A stretch of DNA of 64,000 nt from Clitoria ternatea (Eukaryota > Streptophyta > Magnoliopsida > Fabales > Fabaceae), in NCBI GenBank assembly GCA_037962975.1, contig CM075669.1, positions 83,248,001-83,312,000 on the forward strand, read 5' to 3'. The first letter of the stretch is position 1, and each line of letters begins with the position of its first letter. Shown here piece by piece: positions 46,807-58,510 of the stretch. The position numbers were made by a program, and so were the translations under genes. The notes beneath the pieces were generated by a model. The model searched no databases and was not told the DNA's origin. It saw only the letters and a program-made list of their open reading frames with translations.

Positions 46807-47440
46807 ATGATCGCTGGAGGCTTTGCTGGGGGTAGAGCTTTGATCACATCTTGGAAGAATCATCATCGGATGATTATATCCGTCCAAGGGAAACCTAGGG
46901 ACAACCGCCCTTTCAGAGACGGTGTGGCGGCACTGGTGGTGTCATTCTCTGATGAAGATTTTGGCCTAACCGTGCCTGGGGACGATGACACTGTGGTCAT
47001 AGTCATTGTGATCTCTAACAAGGACATCAAGAGGATCCTTGTTGATCAGGGGAGTTCTTGTGATGCTATTCTTTATAACTGTTTTAAAAGAATGGGTTTC
47101 AATGACTTAGACTTACAACCTTACGTGCAGGAACTTACAGCCTTTAACGGAGTAAAGTAACCTACCAAGGGTTACCTTGACACCCTTGTATCCTTTGAAG
47201 GTGAGCTGAGAGCAAGGACGGTAAAGTCCAGGGTGTTGGTGATTGATGTAGAGTCACCTTAAAACAGCATTATAGGCTGCCTACCCTAAATTCCATGGAA
47301 GCAATCGTATCCACTCCATATTTCCTTATCAAATTCATTGATAAGGACAATGGCGTATCTTCCCTCCAAGGTGATCAGGAGATGGCCAGGTACTGTTACA
47401 AACTAAGCCTAAATATGGTGAAGCTGGAGGCATTCAACAA
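46807..47440 (+). pseudogene. Tat protease region, broken
   Basis: IDMIAGGFAGG (46802) leads into VAALVVSFSDEDFGL and the active-site block ILVDQGSSCDAILYNCF (about 47035), where Asp-x-Gly-Ser-Ser is kept. The second half (GELRARTVKSRVLVIDVESP) follows after a TAA at 47158, and another stop comes near 47260. Confidence 0.8.
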
Positions 47441-47452
47441 AAAAAATGGAAG

Positions 47453-48562
47453 TTGAATAATGGAGGAACAGCGGCGGGGTCTGTCAGCTTGATTGATCTT
47501 AACCCCAGAGCGGAGTTGAAGATTGATCCGCTCAACCCATCCAAGCCCACGCTGGACAAGGGTTCTAAGGACATCATCTTAGGAGATTCCCCAGAGAAGG
47601 TTACTCATATCAATGATAAGTTGGAGTCAGTAATGGAGCAGCGTCTGCTCGTACTCTTCCAAGAATTTAAGGACCTTTTTGCATGGACTGCCGCGGACAT
47701 GCCTGGGATGGATCCTAACTTCTGTTGTCACAAACTATCTGTCTATCTAGAGATGAGGCTTGTCACCCAAAAGAAAAAAAGATTAGGACCAGAGAAGTAG
47801 AAGGTAGCTTGTGAGCAGACAGATGAGTTACTAAAGGCCGGATTTATCAAGGAAATCCATTATTCCTCTTGGCTCTCAAACATGGTAATGGTCCAGAAGG
47901 CCAATGATAAATGGAGGATATGCACTGATTATATGGACCTCAACCGTTGTTGCCGAAAGGATCTGTATCCTCTCGCTAATATAGTTTGAATGGTGGATGA
48001 TTCCTCTAGTTATCAGTACCTAAGTTTCATGGATGCATATTCAGGGTACAACCAGATTTTGATATGGGAGGAGGATCAAGAGAATACGGCTTTTGTGAAT
48101 GACCATGGTGTTTTTTGCTACACTGTCATGCCCTTCGGTTTGAAGAACGCTGGGGCCACTTACCGGCGTATGATTAACAAGGTGTTTACGGGCATGCACA
48201 CCAAGCTGGTGGAGGTGTACATTGACGACATCATAGCCAAGACCCCGGCTTGGGGTGATCATATTGAAGATCTACGCCAGGTATTCATGCGCTTGAGGCA
48301 ATATAACATAAGGCTAAACCCATTAAAGTGCATTTTTGTTGTCCCAGCTGGGAAGTTCTTGGGTTTTATGTTAACTCAACGTGGCATTGAGGCTAATCTG
48401 GGGAAGAGCCAAGCAATATTGAACATGCAAAGTCTGAAGAACCTGAGGGAGGTTCAATCTTTGAATGGGAAGGTGACAGCCTTGGCCCGATTCATGCCTA
48501 AGATGGCACATAGATCCCTTCCCTTGTATAAAGTATTGAAGAAATCTAAGAAGTTTGAGTAG
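47453..48562 (+). pseudogene. Tat reverse transcriptase, broken
   Basis: The upstream linker has LLVLFQEFKDLFAWTAADMP. After a TAG (47798) the core runs LLKAGFIKEIHYSSWLSNMV, CTDYMDLNR, a TGA (47987), and the 190-codon stretch 47990-48562. That stretch has SFMDAYSGYNQI (first catalytic Asp), FCYTVMPFGLKNAGATY and VYIDDIIAKT (Asp pair; YIDD instead of the commoner YVDD), then the thumb. It stops at 48560. All three catalytic Asp positions remain, so stops, not active-site loss, disable it. Confidence 0.9.
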
Positions 48563-49010
48563 GGACTTGAGCAAGAGCAAGCCTTTCAAGAGCTCAAGGA
48601 AGTGTTTTTGAGCCCTCCAATCTTGGTAAAACCTGACCCCGAAGAAACTCTCATCTTGTATTTGGCAATCTCAGATGAAGCTCTGGGAGTAGCATTATTC
48701 AAGAACACCCCGGAGGGGTAGAGGCCAATGTATTTTACAAGCAAAACGCTATAAGGAGCTGAGGGCCGGTATCAGAAGATCGAGAAGGCTGCCCTCGCAG
48801 TTGTTTGGACTTCACGTCATTTAAGATTGTACTTCCATGCACACCCAATTATGGTGAGAACGGACATGCCACTCTGGTCTGTACTGAGCAAGTCAGACCT
48901 CGCATGTAGGATGATTAAGTGGTCTATCGAGCTTTCAGAGTTTGAGGTTTCCTATGAGCCACGAGGAGCTATCAAGGCCCAGGTTTTGGCTGACTTTATT
49001 ATGGAGATGG
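48563..49010 (+). pseudogene. Tat first RNase H, broken
   Basis: EQEQAFQELKEVFLSPPILV, then ILYLAISDEALGVALF, a TAG (48719), RPMYFTSKTL, a TAA (48751), and RYQKIEKAALAVVWTSRHLR. The connection region (MIKWSIELSEFEVSYEPRGA) leads to QVLADFIMEM. Motif order is normal for gypsy RNase H. Confidence 0.85.
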
Positions 49011-49019
49011 CGGGGGCAG

Positions 49020-49440
49020 ACCCAGCCGCACCTCATGCTCACTGGAGCATTTATGTGGATGGTTTATTGAATAGTAAAGGATGTGAAGCAGGTGTCGTGG
49101 TTGAGAGTGATGATGGCATCCACTTAGAAATTTCTCTCTGGTTCAATTTTAAAACTTCCAATAACCAAGCTGAGTATGAAGCTTGTCTTGACGGACTCCA
49201 AGCCATAATTGATATTGGAGCAACAAAAGTAACCCTCTGTATTGATTCACAACTGGTGATATCACAGATTCAGGGAGAGTATCAGGTTCGTGAACCCTAG
49301 CTCCAGTTGTACTTGAATTGTGTGAATGAGCTGAAGGAGAGATTTGTATTGTTGGAGTTTAAACACGTACCTCAAGAGAAGAACACCAGGGAGGATATAC
49401 TTTCTAGATTGGCGAGTACAAAACAACCTGGGAGTACAAC
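49020..49440 (+). pseudogene. Tat second RNase H (archaeal type), broken
   Basis: WSIYVDGLLNSKGCEAGVVV, NNQAEYEACLDGLQ and LCIDSQLVISQIQGEYQ give the D, E and D acidic positions. After a TAG (49298) comes EFKHVPQEKNTREDILSRLA, where the final Asp is kept in REDIL. The family usually has NxxAD here, so this position is altered. Confidence 0.85.
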
Positions 49441-49589
49441 CATAGTGGTGCAGAGCACTCTGACATCGCCCAGCATCCCCTTGACCCCGTCGTTGAATGC
49501 AATAACGTATCGTGCCTTTGATGAGAACTCGTGGGTAGTTCCTTACATACGGTACTTCGTCGAGGGTAGCTGCCCACTGATGACTTGGA

Positions 49590-50700
49590 AAGGAAGAAGT
49601 TGAGAAGGGAGCTACTGTACTTTACATTGGTGGATGGCATGCTCATACGGATGGGATTTTCTGTGCCCTACCTCAGGTGTTTGAATGAAAATGAGGTACG
49701 AAGTGTTATGGAAGAAGTGCATGAGGGGTAATATGGACACCACACTGGAGGTAAAAGCCTGATGAGGAAGGTTCTAAGAGCGGGTTACTGGTGGCCCACA
49801 ATGAAGAAAGACTCCATTGAGTTCGTAAAGAAGTGTGATCCGTGTCAGAGATTTTCCAATCTTCATCACACACCTGCCCAGGAACTTCTACGTCCGCCGT
49901 GCCATGGCCTTTTCACCAGTAGGGCCTTGATATTCTGGGTCTTTTCCCAATAGCGCCTGGTGGAATCAAGTGTCTCATAGTTGGGGTAGATTACTTTACT
50001 AAGTGGATAGAGGTAGAGCCCATTGTACACATCACCTCAGCTTAGACACAACGCTTCATGTACGAGAACATCATAGCACGATTCAGAGTTCCAGAACGGA
50101 TCGTTACTGACAACGGAACCCAATTCACTGACAGGAAGTTCACAAAGTTGCTTGAAGGACTGGGATAGTCCAAATCTTCTCATCTGTCAAACATCCTCAA
50201 ACAAATGGCCAGGATGAGTGGCTAATAGAGAAGTACTAAAGGGACTAAAGAAGTGTCTGGGCCAAGCAAAGGGCGGATGGACGGATCAGCTGTGCCATGT
50301 CTTGTGGGCATACCGCACTAAACCTCACTCCTCCACCAATGAATCCCCATACCGCCTTACTTACGGTATTAAGGCAATGAGTTCAGTGAAACTCCAGACC
50401 AGGTCAACAAGGGTGGAGTATTTTTTCGAGGAAAATAATGCTAATCTGGCATCGGAGTTGGATGTTCTTCAAGAGCTTAGAGAAGAAGCTTTTGTCAAGG
50501 ATCAGGCAATTAAAGCAAAGGCCACCCACTGATACAATAAGCGCGTTCAGCACAGAGCATTCAATGCAGGAGATCTCGTTTTAAGGAAGGCAAGTGTGGG
50601 GAACAAGTTTGCTCACCAAGGAAAATTAGCACCGACATGGGAAGGCCCTTACAGAGTGTCTGAGGTGACTGTAAAGGGTCATGTCGATTAGAGAATCTTG
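49590..50700 (+). pseudogene. Tat integrase, broken
   Basis: The zinc finger HEG-stop-YGHHTGG..KVLRAGYWWPTM..KKCDPCQRF (49720-49850) keeps H and C residues. After a frameshift, VDYFTKWIEVEP and IVTDNGTQFTD supply core residues, but the Glu region (near 50200) is shifted and has stops. LCHVLWAYRTKPHSSTNESP and the C-terminal FNAGDLVLRK (50555-50590) follow. At least three stops and two frameshifts occur. Confidence 0.85.
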
Positions 50701-51948
50701 ATGGCACACTAATCCATAACAAGTGGAACACTCAGAACTTACGCATTTACTACAGCTAGTTGGTAAGATGGCATGTACTCTTTTTCCTTACTTGAGTTTT
50801 TTCCCAATGGATTTTCTCAAGAAGGTTTTAACGAGGCATGACCCAACTACGCTTTCTTTGTAATACATATTCAATTCAATGAGAATTCAATCTATGAACA
50901 TGATGTCTTCACTTTTCTTTCTTATGTTGTGATTTATAGCATTACGCTGGTTTATGTGGAGACCCTCAGGACAGATGATCCCAATTACCTATTCTGTAAT
51001 TGGTGATGTAACTCCTCGAGTGAACCAAAGGGCTATAGGATCAGACCTTCTTCAAGGTTGTACCGAACCCCCTTAGAAGAACTAGATTGTAGGATTAAAC
51101 AGAACTCCAGGTACGGTTAGTAGGTTTAGCCAAACACCGGTGAAGACCTGAGTTGTAGGATTGAACTAAACCTTAGGAAATGGGTTGTAGGTTTGGCCAA
51201 ACCCCATTGGAAAACCCAAGTTGTAGGATTAAAACTGAACCCTAGGAACGGTTAGTAGGTTTGGTCAAACACCGATGAAAACATAATCATCATCCTTATG
51301 ATTGAGGAACAATTCCCCAAGACGGATAATATTACCCATCATCCTTATGGTCGATGGTATACCTCTTGGCGTAGACAATTCCAATCACCACTCTTGTGAT
51401 TGAAGGCCCAATCATCATCCTTATGATTGAGGCAGGTTCTTGCAAGACGGATACGCCAGGTCATTACTTTTATCTTGAACGATATCACTCTATGAGTAAT
51501 TCAATAGGCACGTCTATTATCAGAGCGGACTAAAGCTCTCATTCTTAAAAGTTAAAGGGTAATATTCTACACCAAATACTCATGCCTTTCGTAATCAACA
51601 CATGCTTTGGGACAGTATTCGTCGAGTTCAAGTCTATGTTATACGGTATGGTTACTGCAAATCCGGTCTAACTGTTCCGTCCTACATGGTGATCATTACT
51701 ACTTATTCCTAAGTTTCAACTCAAAGAACGGCTTAACAAATTTTACGAAGGTAAGAAGTTAACAAGTGTATGGAAAGACGTTAGAGTTATATCATAGCAG
51801 TTTATTTCTCGCAATCATATCAGAGACAATATTTAAAGAAAGAAATTTGTTCATTCAACCAATCAAATTTGTACATAATGGTTCAGAACTTGAATTGAAA
51901 CTGGAGTTGATCCTAATATACAATAGTAAGAGTAAAAAACTTATAAAG
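50701..51948 (+). other. Spacer between pol and antisense ORF with short repeats
   Basis: No gene is present. 51030-51280 holds about three to four diverged copies of a 65-70 bp unit ('gtaggattaaac...gaaccctagg...ggtagtaggtttgg-caaac-ccg'). 51285-51445 has three to four copies of an AATCATCATCCTTATGATTG phrase, itself a near-palindrome (ATCATCCTTATGAT). Transcription from both sides would converge here. Confidence 0.6.
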
Positions 51949-54424
51949 CTAAGAGGCAGGCATCTGATCTTCATTTGTACTAGCCTTTTTATCTCCATCC
52001 TCCTTCCTACCGTCCTCACTAGGGTGTTCTCCAGTGTTATCCTTAGCGGACCATTCTTCTGCTCTGTCGTCCTGGGCCTTCTCACCTCCAGGCTCCCCTT
52101 CCTGAGTCAATTCTTTTTCTTTAGGGTCTTCTTGGCCCGGAGTAGTGGAAAGAGGTCCCATGCTCTGGCCTTTAGGGAGAGGTGGTAGCTCGTATAAAGA
52201 AGAAGGAGGTTCCTCATGCCAGCCATTAACTACCGCAACTAGTTTCCCATTGTGGAATTCATAAAGGGGCTCATACTATAAAAGTTGAACTTCACTCCAG
52301 GGTTGCGATAGTAGACTTGACGGACAGCTAAGCCAAAGGATTCATAGGCCACAGTGGTGCAGGCCTCTACGGCCTTGGTCACCCTGGCTTTTTCCTTAGC
52401 CAGATCCTTCCTTAGCTTGGCATTTTCCTTCTCCAATGACCCAGCTGTGGCACTCCCCTACTTCAACTCTTTAATTTGTTTGAGCAATTCCCTCTCCTTT
52501 GCAGCAAACTCTTCGCTGCTCTTGAGCTTACCGGCCTCTGTTATCTTCAGGTCCTCAAAGAGCTGGGTATTCTTTTGTTTCTCCACCTTGAGATCCTCTT
52601 TAAGCTGAGGAGCCCCTGTCATCTGCACCTAAAGTTCATTAACCTTTCCTTCAAGAGATTTGATCTTGTTCTTCAGGGCGGATACTTCCACGGAACGTTC
52701 CAGCTCCAGCTCCTGGGGCTTTTTCAGCTTTTCCTCTGTTGTCTTTAAATGAGCCCTGTCCTTAGCAGTAGAGATGTTCAGGTGCTCTAGCTTGGAAGCC
52801 AGCTCATCTGCTTCCTTCACACTGTCAATAGTGCGGCTCAGGGAGTCGAGGAGGCCGGTCAGCTCAGCCAGTTGCCATTTTCCAGTGACGATTACATCTT
52901 TCGCTTCTTTTACCTCCAAGGTAGGACGAAGTTTGTATAGTGGAGGTGGAAGAGCAACTGGAGAGGGCCCCTCGTAAGTCAGGAACGGGGAGAGGAAAGA
53001 AGTGTAGGGTGGATCCATCCTCACCCGTTGGAAAGTTGGAGGAGCAGGACGGGCAGTGGGCTCAGAGGCCACCCCAGAACATGTTGTCGTACCTCCCACG
53101 CCGGCTTTATGGGAGATTTTCTACTTCTTCTCGGGAACGGTGGTAGTTCCCTTCTTATCAGCAGCCTTTACGAGCCTGCCTCTTTTTTTTTCCCTTCCAG
53201 CTGCTCTTGTTGTGAAGTCTCCTCCTCGTCGGCTTAAGATTGCAGGAGAGGGGGGTCCTCGCCAACCTTAGAGATGAGAGGAATGAACTCAACCATGGCC
53301 TTGGTGGCATTCCTCTTGGCCTGCATGCTGTTCTCTTCGCCCTCGGATGAAGAGCCATCGTCTCCTAGCAAGGATTTCAAGGCAAGCATTTCGGGACTAT
53401 TCCTCTTTACCCAATTTGCAAAAAGAAGGAAAGAAAATATTAATAATAAGTAGATGTCGGATTGTCACAACAGAATAAGGAAAAAAAGATTATTACTTAA
53501 ATATTCATTTCGGATGAAGGTGGACCTTAAGAGACGCTTGCTGAGGAATTCCTTATGGGCAGCAGTGAACGCCTTCAGGGAACTCACTACTTCGATGGAG
53601 TAGGAAGAGAGTTCACTCTCATATGTGAAGTAAGACTGGCTTGCGAGCAAGAAATGCTCATGGGTCCAACTAAAAGGAAACTTCGGAATATCGTCCTCAC
53701 TGAGCCAGAAGAACGGCTTACTCGGTTGGATCCGGATCCTGGTGTAGTATTGCTTGAAAAATCGACCGTCGATCTTGGCTGATTCAGTGAAAGACTTGAA
53801 TTTTATCACCCTGGAGTCATATCGCAGGGTGACAAATCCAAGACCGCCCTTCTTGTTCACACGGGGGACCACCTAGCAATAATAAAAAAGCATAGCCATA
53901 GTGGGTTTGAAGTTAAAATGTGCTCCCAAGACCTCGAGAGAGCATATGAGACTCTACCCGTTAGGATGCACTCGTGAAGGGGCGCACTCTAGAAATCTCA
54001 GAACGCCCATTTGAAAGTCATAGAGAGGGAAGCGCACTCCGAGGTGCTGGAAGACGAAGTCATACATATATACAGAGTGTGACATCCCAAAAATAGAGGT
54101 AAATTTTTTGCGATTTTATTATTATTAATCTATGAAACATGTGAGTGGTGAAGCCATTTATCAATTACCCTGGATCTATCAGAGACCTATCTCATATATG
54201 AAGATATGAGAAGGTAAGTTAAAGAAATTAACTCTTAAGAAATCCATAATTAATAATAGCGGAAGTATCTTTAGTAAAATAATATTATGGAGTTAAATTC
54301 TTAAGAGATCACTCATTTGAAATTAAGAAGCCAAGGTTATCCCAAAGTGTTCATAAAGCAGGATGGAATCATGGATTAATATGAAGAAAAAGGAAATAAC
54401 ATGTTTAAAGCATTTTGGGAGAAT

Positions 54425-54985
54425 CAGGTCCCCCTCGCTCAAGAGAAATCCCAATTCGCTTGAGCGAGCTTCGCATAGCGCGCTTAGGCGAATCATAAAA
54501 TGCTGAGCAAAAGAAGAAAATGAAGATTCAGGGGTCACTTCGCTCAAGAGAACCCCAACTCGCTTGAGCGAGCATTGCAATCCTCGCTTGGGCGAAGCCA
54601 GCGAGTGTAAGGCGAAAAACGCCCAAAACCCACTCCACGCTCACTCGCTCGGGCGACCCCATCCCCGCCTAAGCGAGATTACTCCCGAGAGCAATTTCCT
54701 GATAAACCCGAGAGCAAAACCTGACACCAAAACCCTCTCGCTTGGGCGAATCCCCAGCTCGCCTGAGTGAACACCAATCAAAATCCAAACTCTGATTCTA
54801 ATGTAATTTCGCTTGGGCGACTTGCACATCCGCTTGAGCGAAAATGGAATAATGGCCCAACACTGATGCTGGAACGATCTCGCTTGAGCGAGTCCCATTC
54901 TCGCCTAAGCGAGAATCATCCAGAATCCGAAAATTGACACAGGGGCATTCTCGCTTGAGCGAGAAGCCCTCTCGCCTGAGCGAGT
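54425..54985. repeat. CGCTTGAGCG palindrome array, paired units
   Basis: About 15 copies or variants of TCGCTTGAGCGA and CGCCTAAGCG occur in seven pairs: near 54436/54459, 54541/54561, 54583, 54647/54665, 54738/54762, 54808/54831, 54879/54902 and 54950/54973. Within a pair the copies are about 22 bp apart, and pairs repeat every 70-80 bp. It lies about 350-910 bp inside the left LTR end. Confidence 0.9.
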
Positions 54986-55854
54986 TTGACAGAAAAACAG
55001 GGGAAATGCAGAAATCACCCAACTCTCTACACGAAAACTCATTCTAATCAATTTTACTCAATTTCAACACTTTATACTTATTATATTACATGTTTAAAAC
55101 TTGTTCAAATTGATCTTACCTGTAAATTTCCATTACAACTCATTTAAGGTATAAAGATCAACTCAATCATCCTTATGCTTCACACAGTTTATATTCCAAA
55201 TATAACTTCATTTATTCATCAAGTTTTCGGAGAGTTTTATCAGTCATTCATTCTTAAGGTCATAATTGAAAATGAGTCATAGACAAGGATCTCATTTTCT
55301 TCCATGACCTACCAACAACATCATTGTAAATATATAAGTATATCCATCATTCATACAAATATCCTTCCTAAATCCAAACTACATCAACCGTATATTGTAC
55401 TATATACATTATATCCATCCCACACATCTAGGTAAACCAAAATATTGTCGGCCAAGGCATTCTTTACCAAAAAGGGGCCTCCTTCACACTCTTCCTCCAC
55501 AACAGCTCCACAGCAAATACCTACAACACAGGAGCTAAAAAGATATACCACAGGGAGAGTAAGTATACTTTCTCAATGACGAAAATCCAATAAATAGAAC
55601 AATATATGCATGAATGCAATACAACTATCTCCTTTCCAAAAGGAGTTTATTTAATGTCAATCAAACAATCAACAATTTTTTTTTTCATTCCAATACAATT
55701 ATTCCCTGATTCTCTCAGAATTATATCAATCAATTCACCATCACAATTTAGTAACTAAAAAGGGAGTTTCCATTCATATCTCATCATCAAGGTAACACAC
55801 TATACCATGCTTTCAAACTGATGCACATGCTAATGTCATGAAAATGCATATGCA

Positions 55855-56195
55855 CGGATCCGATTTCATTTCCTCGGGTGATCGCAACCACCATATCATA
55901 TACTCATCCTCAATGGTTTCCCGCCTTGCAAGGGGTACTCCCTTGCAAGGGGTACTCCCTCAACCTCGCAAGGTGCTTCTCGTGATCGCAGCCACGTTCA
56001 ATATTTCATATAGGTTTCCCTCCTCGCAAGGGGTACTCCCGCCTCATGATCGCAACCATGGGCATTCAATCTCATTAGTCCCGCAGGGCCTTTCATTTCA
56101 ATACCAGGTGATCGCAACCACCGGTCTAATAATCATAGGAACTCGCAAGCCCTTTTTCATTTCCATCATCAAGTGATCGCAACCACTTATCAACA
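55855..56195. repeat. Short repeat cluster (GATCGCAACCA and CTCGCAAGGGGTACTCCC)
   Basis: At least five copies of TGATCGCA(A/G)CCA and four of CGCAAGGGGTACTCCC alternate over 340 bp in the solo LTR. An 18-bp CTTGCAAGGGGTACTCCC is tandemly doubled at about 55925-55960. Confidence 0.75.
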
Positions 56196-58510
56196 TCATC
56201 ATGATATGCATGTCATGCCATGTATACAAAAATGCTCATGCATGTCTCAAGCTCATTTAGATTATCTTACCCTCTCATCTAGGGTATATTCATTTTTGAC
56301 CACACAATTTTCCACCAATTCATACACAAGTGTCAATTCTCGTATCCAAGAAATATTCCAACCAAAGATTTTAGGCACTTATCATGTCTTATATGAAATC
56401 AATAATACATCAACGCATAATAAGCCATTCATAGCCTCTTTTAGGCTTCATCATATAAACACTCATTTTAAACACCATACACAATTCTCATCATCATACA
56501 CAATTCATTTCACTTACACATAATATCACCTTTATTTAAGAAAAGATGTCAAACTACATTAATACATACATTATCATCCCAATTCTCATACATTTAGAAA
56601 ATACACCCCTCTCCTACCTCAAGAGAAGTAGACCTCTGGGGTTGATGTTCCTGTTTCACCAATATTGCCAAGCCCTACACCAATCATTTATAGGACCACA
56701 TCAATTATTTATTCAAACACCAATTCAATATACATATACATAGGTGTACACATGATTCTTATCATGTGAAAACTATTTACCAATTTCATTCGTTTGCCTA
56801 CTTAGGCTTCGAGAATTCCTTTCCTTAAATTACAATCCTTTAGTATCAAAGGCTACAACCTAATTATTAGGTTATTCCATCTAGTAAGATCTCCACCAAC
56901 ACCTTGGTGAGTTTCCCACCTATTATGACTTCAAATCAACTTTATCATCATTTAATGTATCCACCACATCACTTATAATATTCTTCCCATCAACAAATGT
57001 TAACTTTTTCAATAAATGTTATCCTTTTCAATATTTTACTTTTCCTCCTAAAATTCAAGTTTAAGGTTTTCACCAACCCACCAACCTTCATAAATGCTCA
57101 TATACCTCCTTCTTTTACCACCATAGTTATAACTACCTCATTAATCACTCATAAGCTTGTATTTATGTCAACTTATCTTTAGATTTCCACTTTTGAACTT
57201 TCCTCAACATTTCTCATACATTTATTGTGTTCTAACACCAAAACTTCAACTAATCTTCAACTTTATACTTATATACATGGAAAATGGTCATAATCTTACC
57301 TCAAGAGAAGAAAAGAGTGAGTTTGCAAAAGATGAAGAGGTTCACACGAATTTGAGGAGGAAGGAGGAGGAAATACTTTAGTTTCCAAGCTTTCTTGAAG
57401 TCTCTAAAGGTTATTAATGGAGAAAGAAGAGATATCTCCTTTTAATTTAGAATTCAAAAGCAAGAGGAAGGTGAATTATAAAGAAGAAAAAGAGATATGA
57501 AGAAGAAGATAAGAAGAAGAGTGTCTACGTGAGGGAGAAAGAGTGAAACCGCCTTTTGAATGGGAAAAATGGGAATTTAATATTTAAATTATTAATCCTT
57601 CATTAACTCTTCCATTTTTAAACAAACAGGTTCGCCGTTCGGGCCTAAAACATATTCTAAAAATTATTCCGAATATAAATTCGGAATCCCAATAACATTA
57701 TGTACGGCCCTGACCAACGGCATCTCAATCGGAGATACTTGGTCCGACACTTATATTTTATCCGGATCAGTTTTCAGCTCATCTGACCACCATAATTCAC
57801 CAGCAGTTTTGAAAAGCCTTGTTTAAGTCATTTCAAGAATTTTGAGATATTTACTAGCCCAAAGTTAATTATCCAACATTTATTTTCCTAATTTATCTTC
57901 CTATTTTAAAAAATTTGGGGTGTTACACAGAGCGGTTCTTTGGCATCTTATGGCAGATCCTCTCTCGTGGCTAGGGTGCCAAGACCATAAACCTCTCGCA
58001 TAGTCTTTCTTCTATAAAGACTCTAAAGCATGGGGACACCGGCCCACCATCCTCACGTGCGTGTTGAGAGGGGATCTCCTTGAACTCCTCCTCTATCCAG
58101 CAGTAAGGGTGAGTCCTATTTAGGGCTTCCCAGTCTAGCCGGTGTGCCACAACGTTGACGCACCCCTCCTGAGTGCGTAGAATTGGAACTTTACCACACC
58201 CTGCGATCTCCATCTCCTCTGCCGTGTAATGAAAGGCGTTTGTGCTGTGGTAAAAAGCAACGTCATCAGCAAGGAACCATTCCAAACCTAACGAGCTTCC
58301 TTGGGAACCGTTGGCCTCAAAACTAGAGGAGGATTCAGGATTGTGCCTAGCCACTGGCCGCCTTGATGAAGAGGTTTCACCTCTCCCTGAACCACGAGGC
58401 CTCACTCTAGAAGGACCCACAGAAATCCTTCGGCCACGATAACCGGAGGGCCTGTAAGGGGTACTCGCCCTCCTATTCGAAGGACCAGCGCAGTTCTGCC
58501 TAGGGCGCAT

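Larger units (their letters stand above)
54078..57927 (-). mobile_element. Chromovirus-like solo LTR (3.85 kb) in the antisense ORF, TSD CAGAG
   Basis: Plus strand begins TGTGACATCCCAAAAA and ends TTTGGGGTGTTACA. CAGAG flanks both sides (54073-54077 and 57928-57932). On minus the start TGTAACACCCCAAATTT and the following CT-rich leader (57550-57300), ending in CTCTTGAGGTAAG, match the organisation of the 3951 and 33862 LTRs, so minus orientation is favoured. No internal domain is present. The ORFs at 55838-57381 lie in LTR sequence. It carries the CGCTTGAGCG array near its 3' end. Confidence 0.88.
51949..58510 (-). pseudogene. Tat antisense ORF (putative gypsy-type transposase-like protein), split by a solo LTR
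   Basis: Reading from Met 58510, the N-terminus is Arg/Ser-rich (RPSGYRGRRISVGPSRVRPR). It is followed by LGLEWFLADDVAFYHSTNAF and WIEEEFKEIPSQHAREDGGP, open to 57971. The solo LTR at 57927-54078 interrupts it. Beyond, VYMYDFVFQHLGVRFPLYDF and FLECAPSRVHPNG continue, then 53872-53465 (VPRVNKKGGLGFVTLRYDSR, FKQYYTRIRIQPSKPFFWL). This is the domain annotated in plants as putative gypsy-type transposase. The C-terminal half (53099-52239) is a long Lys/Glu coiled coil, ending in an acidic tail (52161-51949). Function is unknown. Such antisense ORFs are known in Tat relatives. Several stops and frame changes occur. Confidence 0.8.

Noticed and set aside
55838..57381. Series of plus-strand ORFs of 61-116 codons
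   Set aside because: All lie in the 54078-57927 solo LTR, which reads as minus orientation. Composition is CA/T-rich and no domains are visible.
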